The notes under the pieces are model-generated. The model was given only the letters and a program-made list of their open reading frames with translations, ran no database searches and had not been told where the DNA came from. DNA of 64,000 nucleotides from Chrysoperla carnea (lineage: Eukaryota > Arthropoda > Insecta > Neuroptera > Chrysopidae). Below, piece after piece: positions 22,638 through 34,074 of the stretch; the first letter of the stretch is position 1; every line of letters begins with the position of its first letter. The translations under genes and the position numbers were made by a program. The stretch is taken from NCBI RefSeq assembly GCF_905475395.1, contig NC_058341.1, positions 67,773,501 through 67,837,500 of the forward strand. The letters are read 5' to 3'.

Positions 22638-23320
22638 TAGTTATTGAAATAAATACCACGATTCTCGAAATAAAATTGTATATTAAGAAATTCTATTTAA
22701 AAAATACAATTAAAAAACATACAACGGACTTACATGTCGCTAAATATCGATATTTCGATTGCAACGCAATCATCGTCAGTAGCAAAATTTCTTCGTATAA
22801 CCCATTACAAACATTTTACACAAAATTAAAAATAAACAAAACATTACCAATAACACAGTATCGATTTACAAAAAATAAAATTACAAAAATTATCACAAAT
22901 TTGAAGAAAAAATTTCTCAATACCACCAAACTTTTTGTAAACATTTAATGTTTACAAAATGTTTAAATGTTTACAAAAAGTTTGGTGGTATTGAGAAATT
23001 TTGTAAACATTAAATGTTTACAAAAAGTTTGGTGGTATTGAGAAATTTTTTCTTCAAATTTGTGATAATTTTTGTAATTTTATTTTTTGTAAATCGATAC
23101 TGTGTTATTGGTAATGTTTTGTTTATTTTTAATTTTGTGTAAAATGTTTGTAATGGGTTATACGAAGAAATTTTGCTACTGACGATGATTGCGTTGCAAT
23201 CGAAATATCGATATTTAGCGACATGTAAGTCCGTTGTATGTTTTTTAATTGTATTTTTTAAATAGAATTTCTTAATATACAATTTTATTTCGAGTATCGT
23301 GGTATTTATTTCAATAACTA
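22638..23320. mobile_element. Near-perfect fold-back element
   Basis: From TAGTTATTGAAATAAATACC at the left to its inverted copy at the right, about 310-bp arms meet near 22979. A small loop contains a partly repeated AAAAAGTTTGGTGGTATTGAG segment. The same 90-residue frame appears on both strands purely because of the symmetry. It abuts block B on the right and lies 41 bp from the gap. It may be a real fold-back transposon or an assembly fold-back. Confidence 0.65.
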
Positions 23321-24557
23321 GGTATCTAATATATTTAGTTTTAATTTCAGGTTAGTAAATGGAAAAATGCCCATCTTCCCATGCCATCTCTGCTGCCCTT
23401 TGAAAACTGTGGTTGGGTGTTCCATACCATAAGTGAAATTTGTTTTTGGCAAAATTTTTGAAATCTTAGTCGCCATCTTGAAAAATCCTAACTTATAATT
23501 TTTATAAGTGTATTTTTGAGATCATGTTCAAAAACGTGTTATTGCACATTTTGAACACCTTCCTAAGTCAATGGGGAGCGTTACAGCGCTGATTTCGGCT
23601 TTCGGTACCATCTGGCCGCCATCTTGAATATCTCACTTCCGGTCGAAAATTCGGCTGGGCAACCGGCATATTCCGATTCAGCAGGGTCGAAATAGGAGTA
23701 AAAGACTTTTTTCCAAAAGTAATATGAAATACTTCTAAAAGTTCAATTTTCTGAAATTCTTACTAGACTCTAACCGGAGCGAGTAGACGTTACGAAAGGG
23801 GCAAAGTAAAGAAAATTAAACGGGGTCTAAAGGAGGAATGTATATTAAAGATTAAATGTGTGAAATTTTCACAATTTTTGGTCTCGCAAGTAAACCAAGA
23901 CTTAAGTTCGAAGGTTGCTGCCTAGTTAAAGGCATTGTAAGTGATAAAATGGGCGGAATAAACGGAAATAAAGAGGCGAATACATATGATAGATTGAACG
24001 TGTAAAAGTATGTGAGCGAAGCGAATGAAACGATTGAAAGGCGCTATCAAATCGGAGACATTTTTTGGGGTAATGGAGGCGAAGCGAAAGAGGTTGACAG
24101 GGAGCGAGTGGTCAAGGAACGATTTTATATTAAAAGATTAATTTTTGTGAAAAATGGGCTTATTATAATTAAATGCCAAATAATACTAATATTCAGTACA
24201 TTATTTTGGCATCATGTCATGTATGTGTGTATAATTATTTGTTATACATGCATGTGAATCGTATTAGCAGCTATGCTGTTGTTACACTGTTAATTCTAAA
24301 ATGCTATAGTCCTCTCGCTAATGGTATGTTGAATGTTAGTATATATAAAGAACACTTTCCTCTGTAGTCGTTAGCTTTGCGCAGTGGCGATATCGTAACC
24401 AATGAGGTCTAACCGAGGTGCGATTATTGCTAGTTGAAAACTTTAACCAATACCCCGCCTTGTGGTCATGAAAAACTGACCGCTACGGCAATTTTTGTAA
24501 ATCCCTACGGGGATTGTTCATTCAAGTCCAAAAATATATTCTGGACACATTCTTAAA
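23321..24557 (+). repeat. Duplicated block B, second complete copy
   Basis: Starts directly at the edge of the fold-back element, at the same base at which block B starts at 20215. Small indels distinguish it from the other copies (for example near 23826). Confidence 0.7.
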
Positions 24558-24684
24558 TATGAATAGGGATGGATAACACGATTTCAATGAATCGATTATC
24601 GACTTTGGTTAATAGGTATCGATTCGTGTGTGTGTGTGTAAAATTATGCAATAAAAAAATTGAAAGCGTTAAATAATAATTGTA

Positions 24685-25231
24685 ATACCATGCATATATG
24701 TAATATGCAAGGTTAGTTTCTAATAAGCTTAGTTTCAATTTGTAACGCTTAAAAATATTGATGCCACGCACAAAATTGCTAGAGGTGTTCATAGAATCAC
24801 CTAATTAGTCCATTTCCGGTTGTCCGTCCGTCTGTGGACACGATAACTCAATAACGAAAAAATATATCGAGCTGAAATTTTTACAGCGTACTCTGGACAT
24901 AAAAAGTGAGATAGAGTAAATGAGCATCATAGGTCAATTGGGTCTTGGGTCCGTAGGATCCATTTTGTAGACCGTTAGAGATAGAACAAAAGTTTAAATG
25001 TAAAAAATGTTTCGTATAAAAAAATAAACAACTTTTGCTTGATACAATTTTTCGTAAACATCACTGTCTTCCCGTGAGGGCGCCAATTAGGCGGAAATTC
25101 TATAGTATGTACCATACTTGAATATCAGTTATGTATGTGTCACATGTATGTGTTATGTGATAAAGAAATCAACACTGACTATGCATGGTATCTCAACTAA
25201 TAATTCAGTCAATTGTTTGTTTTCACTTGTT
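24685..25231 (-). repeat. Repeat family A copy
   Basis: A whole copy in minus orientation, ending GTCAATTGTTTGTTTTCACTTG. It repeats the arrangement of 21623-22096 and shows what probably lies in the gap. Confidence 0.7.
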
Positions 25232-25560
25232 TTTTATTTAATCTTTATTAACTTCCCGGCGGGAAGTTATTGTAATGGGTCCAATTTTGCAAATTGAAAA
25301 TTTAGACATATCTCCACGTTTCAAGGCCTTTAGAATCGAATAGTATGGTTTATAAAAGGATGTCCGTGTATGCATGCTCATTTTTGTATGTATGCATGTA
25401 TGTATGTTCGGATTCAATTTTCGCCTTGCGTATCTCGAGAACAAATGATGATATTGACATTGGACTTTCATTTAACGCATAATTATATAACTTGATTTGA
25501 CCTAGACCTGATTAGATTTTGAGCAAAATCGGCCAAGCCGTTTTTTGTACCGAATGAAAA
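25232..25560. repeat. Dispersed repeat family C
   Basis: Starts near AACTTCCCGGCGGGAAGTT, a perfect 19-bp palindrome, and contains ATATCTCCACGTTTCAAGGCC, a run of TGTATG units, TTCGGATTCAATTTTCGCCTTG and GAGCAAAATCGGCCAAG. A diverged copy lies at about 38080-38330, inside intron 8 of the WD-repeat gene. Confidence 0.6.
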
Positions 25561-27724
25561 ATTGTATAATGGTAATTATTATCACTTATCATTTTCTTAT
25601 CACTTATTTATATAGTTTTAACATCATCGGAAGTTTTGCTTCGCCCCATGAAATTAAAAAAAAAAAATTGTTTACAAATTTTATTTATTATTATAAACAT
25701 AAAATTATTATAAATAAACAATTTTTATTATTATTACTCTTGACTTTATTCTATCTATATTTTACAAACAACAAACAAATTGTCACAAGTATCCATCCAT
25801 ATTACTTATTGACCGACAACTACATCAAAACACACATCACAGTCAAAAGTATCGATCTTGTATCGATATCGATACATCCACCCCTAAACATATTGTCGAA
25901 CAATTTCCAAAGAATGATCAATTTAAGAATGTGTCAAGAATATATTTTTGGACTTGAATGAACAATCCCCGTAGGGATTTACAAAAATTGCCGTAGCGGT
26001 CAGTTTTTCATGACCACAAGGCGGGGTATTGGTTAAAGTTTTCAACTAGCAATAATCGCACCTCGGTTAGACCTCATTGGTTACGATATCGCCACTGCGC
26101 AAAGCTAACGACTACAGAGGAAAGTGTTCTTTATATATACTAACATTCAACATACCATTAGCGAGAGGACTATAGCATTTTAGAATTAACAGTGTAACAA
26201 CAGCATAGCTGCTAATACGATTCACATGCATGTATAACAAATAATTATACACACATACATGACATGATGCCAAAATAATGTACTGAATATTAGTATTATT
26301 TGGCATTTAATTATAATAAGCCCATTTTTCACAAAAATTAATCTTTTAATATAAAATCGTTCCTTGACCACTCGCTCCCTGTCAACCTCTTTCGCTTCGC
26401 CTCCATTACCCCAAAAAATGTCTCCGATTTGATAGCGCCCTTCAATCGTTTCATTCGCTTCGCTCACATACTTTTACACGTTCAATCTATCATATGTATT
26501 CGCCTCTTTATTTCCGTTTATTCCGCCCATTTTATCACTTACAATGCCTTTAACTAGGCAGCAACCTTCGAACTTAAGTCTTGGTTTACTTGCGAGACCA
26601 AAAATTGTGAAAATTTCACACATTTAATCTTTAATATACATTCCTCCTTTAGACCCCGTTTAATTTTTTTTACTTTGCCCCTTTCGTAACGTCTACTCGC
26701 TCCGGTTATAGTCTAGTAAGAATTTCAGAAAATTGAACTTTTAGAAGTATTTCATATTACTTTTGGAAAAAAGTCTTTTACTCCTAGTTCGACCCTGCTG
26801 AATCGGAATATGCCGGTTGCCCAGCCGAATTTTCGACCGGAAGTGAGATATTCAAGATGGCGGCCAGATGGTACCGAAAGCCGAAATCAGCGCTGTAACG
26901 CTCCCCATTGACTTAGGAAGGTGTTCAAAATGTGCAATAACACGTTTTTGAGCATGATCTCAAAAATACACTTATAAAAATTATAAGTTAAGATTTTTCA
27001 AGATGGCGACTAAGATTTCAAAAATTTTGCCAAAAACAAATTTCACTTATGGTATGGAACACCCAGCCACAGTTTTCAAAGGGCAACAGAGATGGCATGG
27101 GAAGATGGGCATTTTTCCATTTACTAACCTGAAATTAAAACTAAATATATTAGATACCATTAAATACCGTTTTTACCGCCTTTCATGTAAATATCCAGGG
27201 CAATTCACTTGCTAATGGTATATTTTGATGAGCAGCCGAAGCGCATCTGATGTAAGAGGGAGTGACTCTGGTTTTCTTACAGCTTCAAATGAAATAGTTC
27301 GGGCTTCATCAGTACTCGCAACGCCAGGATCAACCTGAATAGAAAATTGAATTGTGTATAAAATTGGTTTAAGACAGAGGAAACAAAATTAAAACCATTT
27401 TTAACGAACTTTCTACAATTTTATGACAAACGTCTGTACGTTCTTGAGAACGTTCTCATCCAGTGGCGAGCATCCAAGTCCGCTCAGAAGTTTATAATTT
27501 TCTTTGTTCTCCGATAGAAATAAAAACTACTCCAGTTCTTCGGCAACGGCTCGAATCGCCAACGGTTAGAATCAGTGATTTTCCTGCGGAAAGATGAATT
27601 ATTTTGTGATCAAGCTGACTGCTTTATAAAAAGAATTTTAAGTCATGCATTTAAGTATTCAAAATTCAATAGATCTCGATGACGCTCCCCCAAATCAAGG
27701 CAAACCAAACCTTTCTGCGCCTTT

Positions 27725-28262
27725 TTATACCATGTATATATGAAATATACATAGTATATTAAGTTCAGTCCCAAGTTTGTAACGCTTAAAAATAATGATG
27801 CTAGGAAAAAAATTTTATCATAGGTGTTCATAAAATCGCCTAATGAGTCCATTTCCGGTTGTCCGTCAAATAACTCAAAAACGAAAAAGATATCGAGCTG
27901 AAATTTTTACAGCGTACTCAGGACGTAAAAAGTGAGGTGAAGTTCGTAAATGGGCATCATAGGTCAATTGGGTCTCGTAAATCTTGTAAACTCTTAGAGA
28001 TAAAACAAAAGTTTAAATGTAAAAAATGTTCCTTATCAAAAATTAAACAACTTTTGTTTAAAACATTTTTTCGTAAACATCACTGTTTACCCGTAAGGGC
28101 GCCAATTAGGCGGAAATTTTATAATATGTACTATACTTGATTATCAGTTATGTATATATGTGTCACATGTTTGTATGTGTTATGTGATAAAGAAATCAAC
28201 ACTGACTATGCATGGCATTTCAACAATTAACTCAGTCAATTGTTTGTTTTCACTTGTTTTTC
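27725..28262 (-). repeat. Repeat family A copy in the right arm
   Basis: Inverted partner of 19105-19655, from the terminal hairpin to GTTTTCACTTG. Confidence 0.7.
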
Positions 28263-29399
28263 CAAAAATTAACTTGTATTTCAATAATCAACACTTAAAA
28301 TGCAAATTTTTTTATCGCATTTGGTATTTTGCTCCCCTTGCAACCTAGAGCCTGGCGCCTGCTCCATACATCCACCCTTGGTCCGACGCTGTACGCATAT
28401 ATGCATTTTGAGAACTAAAAACAGCAAGATTTTGGTTGTCTGGTTGCACCGTTATATCTTTAGCAAAAATGTGAAGCCATAAGGAAATGAATTTCCCCAA
28501 ACCTAACGTTTTACTAAAAATAAAATTAATTAAATATTAAAATGAAATTAATTTCCACAACAAAATTTTTCAATATATAAATTTACTATAGTTTATCGCT
28601 TGAAAACTATCTTGATTATGTTTAATATGATTTTTTTCGACATCGAAATTTATATGATTGATTTACCACATGCATAGTTTTCGGTTACTACAGGTAAAAT
28701 GAAAGTATTTACATTTAGCAAAATTATTATTATAGAAAATTTTATTTACTTTGGCTAATTCTCTCAAATTTGAAATATTCCGATATTTATATGCATCATA
28801 CATCATAAACCCTTAAATTTCGATTTTCACAAATTTCCTGGAATACAATTTACTAAATTTAATTGAACCGGTAATTTAATGTTTTAAAGTTTATACAAAT
28901 AATAACGTAAAAATATGTTAAAAATATATCTATCACAGTGTGTAACTAATGAACACAAAGACAAAACTCAAATATAAAACTCAAGTACGCTCCGTCCAAA
29001 TTTAATATTTTCAAAATTTTTTTGTATCGATTCGATTTTTCATGAAAAATGAATTGGCAATTATTACAAATATACATTTAAGTAATTTAAATAAGACTAT
29101 TTTTTAATTTTTAAGAGCATTATTACAAACATTTTTGAATTATATGATCGTATCTAATTATCTGCACTAAAATTAATTTTTTGCTTTTATGGCATTGGGT
29201 AACCTTAGTCACAGCAGAGAGCGTCTCGTTTTAACTTTTATTTTTATATTTACCTATCTTATTCTAAACATGTTTTATACGTTATGATTAAGTGTTTTTT
29301 GTATGTGCTACATACTCTTATATATGTATATATATGCCTATCTCAACTAGAGTAACACTGTCTCGTTCTAAAATGTTACAACTTTGTGTGCTATTCGCG

Positions 29400-29454
29400 G
29401 AGTTAGTTTTATGAAATTTAGGGTATATAAGCATGTTTTTTACCGGCAGTAAGT
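29400..29454 (+). promoter_or_regulatory. Upstream region of the split U2 gene
   Basis: Same sequence as upstream of the intact U2 gene, including TATATA at 29424-29429, about 26-31 bp before the U2 start. It is unbroken, so transcription of the U2-LINE fusion from it is conceivable. Confidence 0.45.
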
Positions 29455-29508
29455 ATCGCTTCTCGGCTCTAATGAGCTAAGATCAAAGTGTAGTATCTGT
29501 TCTTATCA
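29455..29508 (+). pseudogene. U2: U2 snRNA gene, 5' part, split by LINE
   Basis: The first 54 nt of U2, identical to the intact copy, end at ATCTGTTCTTATCA. This 14-bp stretch (29495-29508) is duplicated at 32751-32764 on the far side of the LINE. The gene resumes at 32765. Confidence 0.9.
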
Positions 29509-32376
29509 CCCACTGAAAATCAAGTTCGGTGGCTTGCACTAATTAATAATGCCGCCAGCTGGGAAGAATTTGAAGAGGCTGTAGCTACAATTACTGCAGA
29601 CTTTGCGAGAGGCAGTCCAGGCCATGTGGCTGAAAGACCACGACCACCACATCATGCGCAGCAATTCCAAAATAGACCTCGGCCTATTAGGAATCGCCCT
29701 CGTCGCGCGCAATACAACCCTGCGGACGCGGCGAAGATCCAGAAAATGTACCGCATAAATAAAAAAAAAGCCATGAACAGCATACTGAGTGAACCAGGTA
29801 GCTCACCATTCTGTCAGGTCGACACGGAAACGGTCCATGAACATTTCCGTGGAATATTTGCTTATAAGGATCAGGAACGATCACCAACCCCTGAGGAAAT
29901 CCGGCAAATATTCGGGCCTGATCAAAATGATGGCGGAGATGGAGACGAACGCTTCACGTTCCTTCTGGACTCCATCTCAAAAGAATCAGTATGTGCGCGA
30001 TTGGCCAAAACTTCTAACACCGCACCGGGTAAAGATGGTATAAGGTATTCGTGCCTTAAACGATCCGACCCCGGTTGCATCGTACTTTCTGCGATCTTCG
30101 ACCGTTGTTTCCGTGAGGAAAAAACGCCACTGGCTTGGTCTGACTCCCGCACTGTTCTACTATACAAGAAGGGTAACCGTGATGAGTTGTCGAACTGGAG
30201 GCCTCTTACTTTGGGAGGGACAATCGCTAAATTATATGCCGGCGTATTAGCCGACCGCATCACCTGCTGGGCGAAGCTCTCCAACAATATCTCTCCAATG
30301 CAGAAAGGATTTCTGGAGTATGAGGGATGCTATGAGCATAACTTCATAGTCCAAAGTGCATTGGATGATGTGCGTCGAGATCGCAGACAGATCGCATTGG
30401 CGTGGCTTGACCTAGCCAATGCTTTCGGCTCTGTTCCACACGATCATATTCGGCGGGTATTGGAAGAGATGCGGCTGCCCAACAAGATGAAGAGTGTGAT
30501 AGCTGAGCTTTACTCAAACTCAACAACCACCATCCGCACTAAAGACGGGGAAACCCGCCCAATTCCTATTCGTGCGGGAGTAAAGCAAGGCTGTCCACTC
30601 AGTCCTATCATTTTTAATTTAGCGATTGAGCCACTCATAAGGGTGGCCTCTGGATTGGCAACTGAGCATGGTTACAAACTTCATGACCACCACTTTTCAA
30701 TACTTGCATACGCTGATGACATAGTTCTGCTCGGTAAAGATGCTGCATCCCTAAGAATTCTTTTGGATGCTGTAGGATCAACCGCTGAATGGATGGGCTT
30801 AAAGTTTCAACCACCGAAATGTGCCTCACTGCATGTAGACTGTAGACGACGTCGGGAAGTCTATCCCACAGAGTTTACTATTCAAGGAGGAGGACTGACG
30901 GTCCTAAAAGAGGGAGAAGAGTACCAACACCTAGGTGTACCCACGGGCTTCCGTGTTGCTCAGACCCCCTTTGATGCCATTCGGGCCATCAAAGTGGACG
31001 TTCAAAAGGTACACGAGTCTCTTCTCGCCCCCTGGCAAAAACTGGAAGCCACAAATATGTTCATCCTTTCTCGACTAGACTTTATACTGCGAGGCGGCAA
31101 TGTCGCCAAAGGACCACTGACGGACGCAGACAAAACCATCAAAAGGCTAGCCAAGAAATGGATGAACCTACCACAACGTGGCTCTCCTGAGCTTCTATAT
31201 ATACCATCATACCAGGGTGGCGCAAATCTTTTACCGTTGGCCGATTCCGCGGATGTAAGCACTGTCGTACACGCATTTAGACTGCTGACCTGCAAAGACA
31301 CCATTGTCAGGGAAACGGCGTGGTCGTGTTTGAAGCGAGCGGTGAGGCAACGTATCCGTGGCGATCCAACAGAGGATATGATAGCCGAATATCTGTCTGG
31401 CTCACTAGAAGGTCAATTGGCACGTGACCGCGGAGACATTTCTAGTCTGTGGACACAGGCTAGAAATGCATGTCGCCGTCTTAACAGCAAAATCGGAGTG
31501 GGTTTCCATTGGTGCGCCGAGAAACGTGATCTGTCTGTCACCATCAAACGACCTGGGCAAACACCTGAGCGTATCATTGTCCCAGAGACGGCGCGATCCA
31601 TGATAGTCCGTATGCTTCGCTCAGCACTTCGGGCATACTACCTTTCTAAATTACTAGGAAAACCAGATCAGGGAAAGGCGTACTCATGTACTAATCTAAG
31701 GGAAGCGAGCAACCACTTCCTGTTGAATGGGCGGTACACTCGATTCTGCGATTATCGCTTTATCCACCGAGCTCGACTCGGCGTCGTTCCATTAAATGGA
31801 ACACGGCGATTCGGGAACGGGGATAAACGATGCCGACGTTGTGGCTATGGCAATGAGACATTGCCACACGTACTGAATCATTGTACCATCCATTCAGCGG
31901 CGTGGCAACGGCGGCATAACGCCGTTCAAGACCGTCTTGCTCGCGGATCGCGTCTACCCCCGGGTGCTGTCTTAAACATCAACAGACAAGTACCCGGTGT
32001 ACAGAGTACTCTTCGTCCTGATCTGGTGGTTCTGGATGAATCTAGCAAGGAAGTAAAGATCATCGACATTTGCATTCCATTTGAGGGTGCTCCAGATGCT
32101 CTAGAGGTTGCTCGGCAGCAAAAGCTCGAAAAATATAACCAACTTGCTGCTGAGTTAACCACGAAAGGCTACAGAGTCTCATTGGATGCATTTGTCGTTG
32201 GTTCGCTCGGGGCCTGGCTAGCTAATAACTATAGGATTGCGAAGTCTTTGGGAATAGCACCCAAATATACGCAGACCATGGCTCGATTGATGGTGTCGGA
32301 CACGATCCGCTGGTCGCGCGACATCTACATCGAACACCTAACCAGACAGAGGCAGTACCATGATCAGCCCCCGTGA
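29509..32376 (+). CDS. LINE reverse transcriptase / CCHC / restriction-like endonuclease protein (955 aa open frame)
   Basis: The open frame runs from the U2 junction to TGA at 32374-32376; the first Met is at 29626 (916 aa). Counted from that Met, the reverse transcriptase fills roughly residues 140-450, with GVKQGCPLSPIIFNLA and the catalytic AYADD (Y362 to D365). The CCHC motif CRRCGYGNETLPHVLNHC is at 736-753. The restriction-like endonuclease follows, with RPD (D799), KIIDIC (D814) and a downstream K in RQQKLEKY. Such proteins nick a specific target and prime cDNA synthesis from the nick. The N-terminal DNA-binding fingers are missing, so this copy alone is probably not target-competent. 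No stop or frameshift was seen in the supplied frame. Confidence 0.9.
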   Translation, partial: PTENQVRWLALINNAASWEEFEEAVATITADFARGSPGHVAERPRPPHHAQQFQNRPRPIRNRPRRAQYNPADAAKIQKMYRINKKKAMNSILSEPGSSPFCQVDTETVHEHFRGIFAYKDQERSPTPEEIRQIFGPDQNDGGDGDERFTFLLDSISKESVCARLAKTSNTAPGKDGIRYSCLKRSDPGCIVLSAIFDRCFREEKTPLAWSDSRTVLLYKKGNRDELSNWRPLTLGGTIAKLYAGVLADRITCWAKLSNNISPMQKGFLEYEGCYEHNFIVQSALDDVRRDRRQIALAWLDLANAFGSVPHDHIRRVLEEMRLPNKMKSVIAELYSNSTTTIRTKDGETRPIPIRAGVKQGCPLSPIIFNLAIEPLIRVASGLATEHGYKLHDHHFSILAYADDIVLLGKDAASLRILLDAVGSTAEWMGLKFQPPKCASLHVDCRRRREVYPTEFTIQGGGLTVLKEGEEYQHLGVPTGFRVAQTPFDAIRAIKVDVQKVHESLLAPWQKLEATNMFILSRLDFILRGGNVAKGPLTDADKTIKRLAKKWMNLPQRGSPELLYIPSYQGGANLLPLADSADVSTVVHAFRLLTCKDTIVRETAWSCLKRAVRQRIRGDPTEDMIAEYLSGSLEGQLARDRGDISSLWTQARNACRRLNSKIGVGFHWCAEKRDLSVTIKRPGQTPERIIVPETARSMIVRMLRSALRAYYLSKLLGKPDQGKAYSCTNLREASNHFLLNGRYTRFCDYRFIHRARLGVVPLNGTRRFGNGDKRCRRCGYGNETLPHVLNHCTIHSAAWQRRHNAVQDRLARGSRLPPGAVLNINRQVPGVQSTLRPDLVVLDESSKEVKIIDICIPFEGAPDALEVARQQKLEKYNQLAAELTTKGYRVSLDAFVVGSLGAWLANNYRIAKSLGIAPKYTQTMARLMVSDTIRWSRDIYIEHLTRQRQYHDQPP

Positions 32377-32750
32377 CCAAGCACAAAGGTATTGGATGGC
32401 CCGAACATCTGAGCCACCCCCCCCCCATCATCAGTGCAAGTTAAGTGATGTGCATCTGTGATAAAATATGTTAATTTTTTTGTGATATTTTAAAACTGTG
32501 ATATTGACACTTGCTATTTTGTTTGTAATTCCCTCTTTTTTTTTTTTTTTAATGTGTAAAATTCAGTGCTCTTTTTTAAATGTGTAGTCCTTTTATTTAT
32601 TATATAAGTTTTAATTTATAACTATTTTTTTTTCAAATGTATTTTACTATATATTTTTTTAATCATACTACACTTACAATCGAATATTTCCTGTACACAT
32701 TCAAATTTTAACTATGTATCTTTTAAAGATTATTTAAATAAAAAGCTTTA
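29509..32750 (+). mobile_element. U2-targeting RLE-type LINE, copy 2 (open frame, 5'-truncated)
   Basis: A 3,242-bp insertion inside U2, flanked by the 14-bp duplication ATCTGTTCTTATCA. The left end starts within the linker region of the protein (PTENQVRWLALINN), so the leader, the zinc fingers and the Pro/Ser-rich part seen in copy 1 are missing. The 3' UTR (32377-32750) contains T-rich runs and ends AAATAAAAAGCTTTA without a poly(A) tail. Clean target duplication plus 5' truncation is the usual product of target-primed reverse transcription. The described RLE family with this target is Utopia; Keno also targets U2 but belongs to a different LINE class. Confidence 0.9.
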
Positions 32751-32764
32751 ATCTGTTCTTATCA

Positions 32765-32900
32765 GCTTAATATCTGGTACGTCCTGCATTGCGGGACCAG
32801 TATATTAAACTGTTTTTTGGAACATGGCGGAGTGTTGGGGCTTGCTCCTCTTCTGCCGCGGGTTGGCCTGGTATTGCAGAGTCACTAGGATCGGCCCAAT
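32765..32900 (+). pseudogene. U2: U2 snRNA gene, 3' part, split by LINE
   Basis: Continues U2 from GCTTAATATCTGGTACG to CGGCCC, with the same Sm-site change as the intact copy. Together with 29455-29508 it makes a full U2 sequence once one copy of the 14-bp duplication is counted. Confidence 0.9.
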
Positions 32901-33079
32901 AAAATTAATCAAAAAAATTAATAAAACATTCGTGACAGAAATCGGTATTAGTTTTAATATGGATAACGACTTCGAACAGATAAAATACTATTCTGTAACT
33001 CCTCGCTCGATATGTTAAAGTATATAATATGTGGCACATGTTTACACCCCCAAATTAATTATAAGTTTGAAAATATTAA

Positions 33080-33470
33080 GCTCTTACTTTACTCTAACTT
33101 ATGGAAATTTACGTGGGCACTATGTCGCAACAAGGTACCACCTGTTAAATAATTAATTAACACAGGTGGTTATATTTTGAAAATTTTCGAGTTTTTATTA
33201 TTTTTACCCCTACTTATTGAAAATTACATGGGCACTTTGTCGCAACAAGTACCACATGTTCAATAATCAATTAACATACAATGATTATAATTAAAAAGTT
33301 TTCGAGTTTTTACTATTTTTACCTTTACTTATTTCAATGTACATGAACAACTATGTCTAAACAAGTATCGCATGTAAAATAATCAATTAACATACACAAA
33401 TTATTAATTTGAAAATTTTGAAGTTTTTACTATTTTTACCCTTACTTATGGGCATTGGGAAACGTACATT
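33080..33470 (+). repeat. U2-flank tandem repeats, third array
   Basis: Inverted copy of the array at 12560-12955: three units with TTTTTACTATTTTTACC-like and AATAATCAATTAACATACA-like segments. Confidence 0.65.
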
Positions 33471-34074
33471 TTTTTATCGAGTTAATTCACCAATTGGTTT
33501 TTTTTTTCTTCAAATCCGATTGTCTGCCCTACGCGCATCCTCCCATATTAAGGGCTAAGTTTTGTTGGAGGTACTAAGGAAGGTCCAAGGAACCACCCAT
33601 ATGTTAATCTGACTCGAGTTACTACCCCCTCTGGGGCTCATAATTTTTGGAAGAATTTTGGATCTATTTGTCTTATTTGATTATAATACTTAATACAAAT
33701 TGTCAGTTTTTATAAGGTTTCGTATTTAAAATTAAAACAAGTGAAAACAAACAATTGACTCAATTAATTGTTGAAATACCATGTATAGACTGTATTCATT
33801 ACGTACTCGTTTGTTTTTTTACCGTCATGTAAGTAAAGAAAGTATGTCACTAAGGTGGTGCAACGCACATAACTAATATTACCATATACTCGTGTCATTT
33901 TAGCATTTCAAAGAGAATTTTTTTATACTATCGTGCGTGCCAATTTTTTTTAAAAAATGTGCAGGATGGTACATATTTCAAAATTTACATCTAACTTCCG
34001 CTAGAAAGTTTGTTCATTGCTATGGGCCAAATAGGCCAATTATTAAAATCCATTTCTAAGGGGGTTTTTGAAAA

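Larger units (their letters stand above)
25690..33935 (-). repeat. Right arm of the large inverted segmental duplication
   Basis: Inverted counterpart of 12085-21480: block B (25917-27165), the 27166-27640 segment, repeat A (27725-28262), the U2 upstream flank, U2 with the LINE inside it, the U2 3' tandem repeats, and the outer segment to about 33935. After that, similarity stops abruptly. Confidence 0.7.

Noticed and set aside
22046-22659. Long open frames of unknown residues across the gap
   Set aside because: They exist only because the N run contains no stop codons.
22676-23282. Identical 90-residue frames on both strands
   Set aside because: A consequence of the palindrome; codon use is AT-driven and no protein family is recognised.
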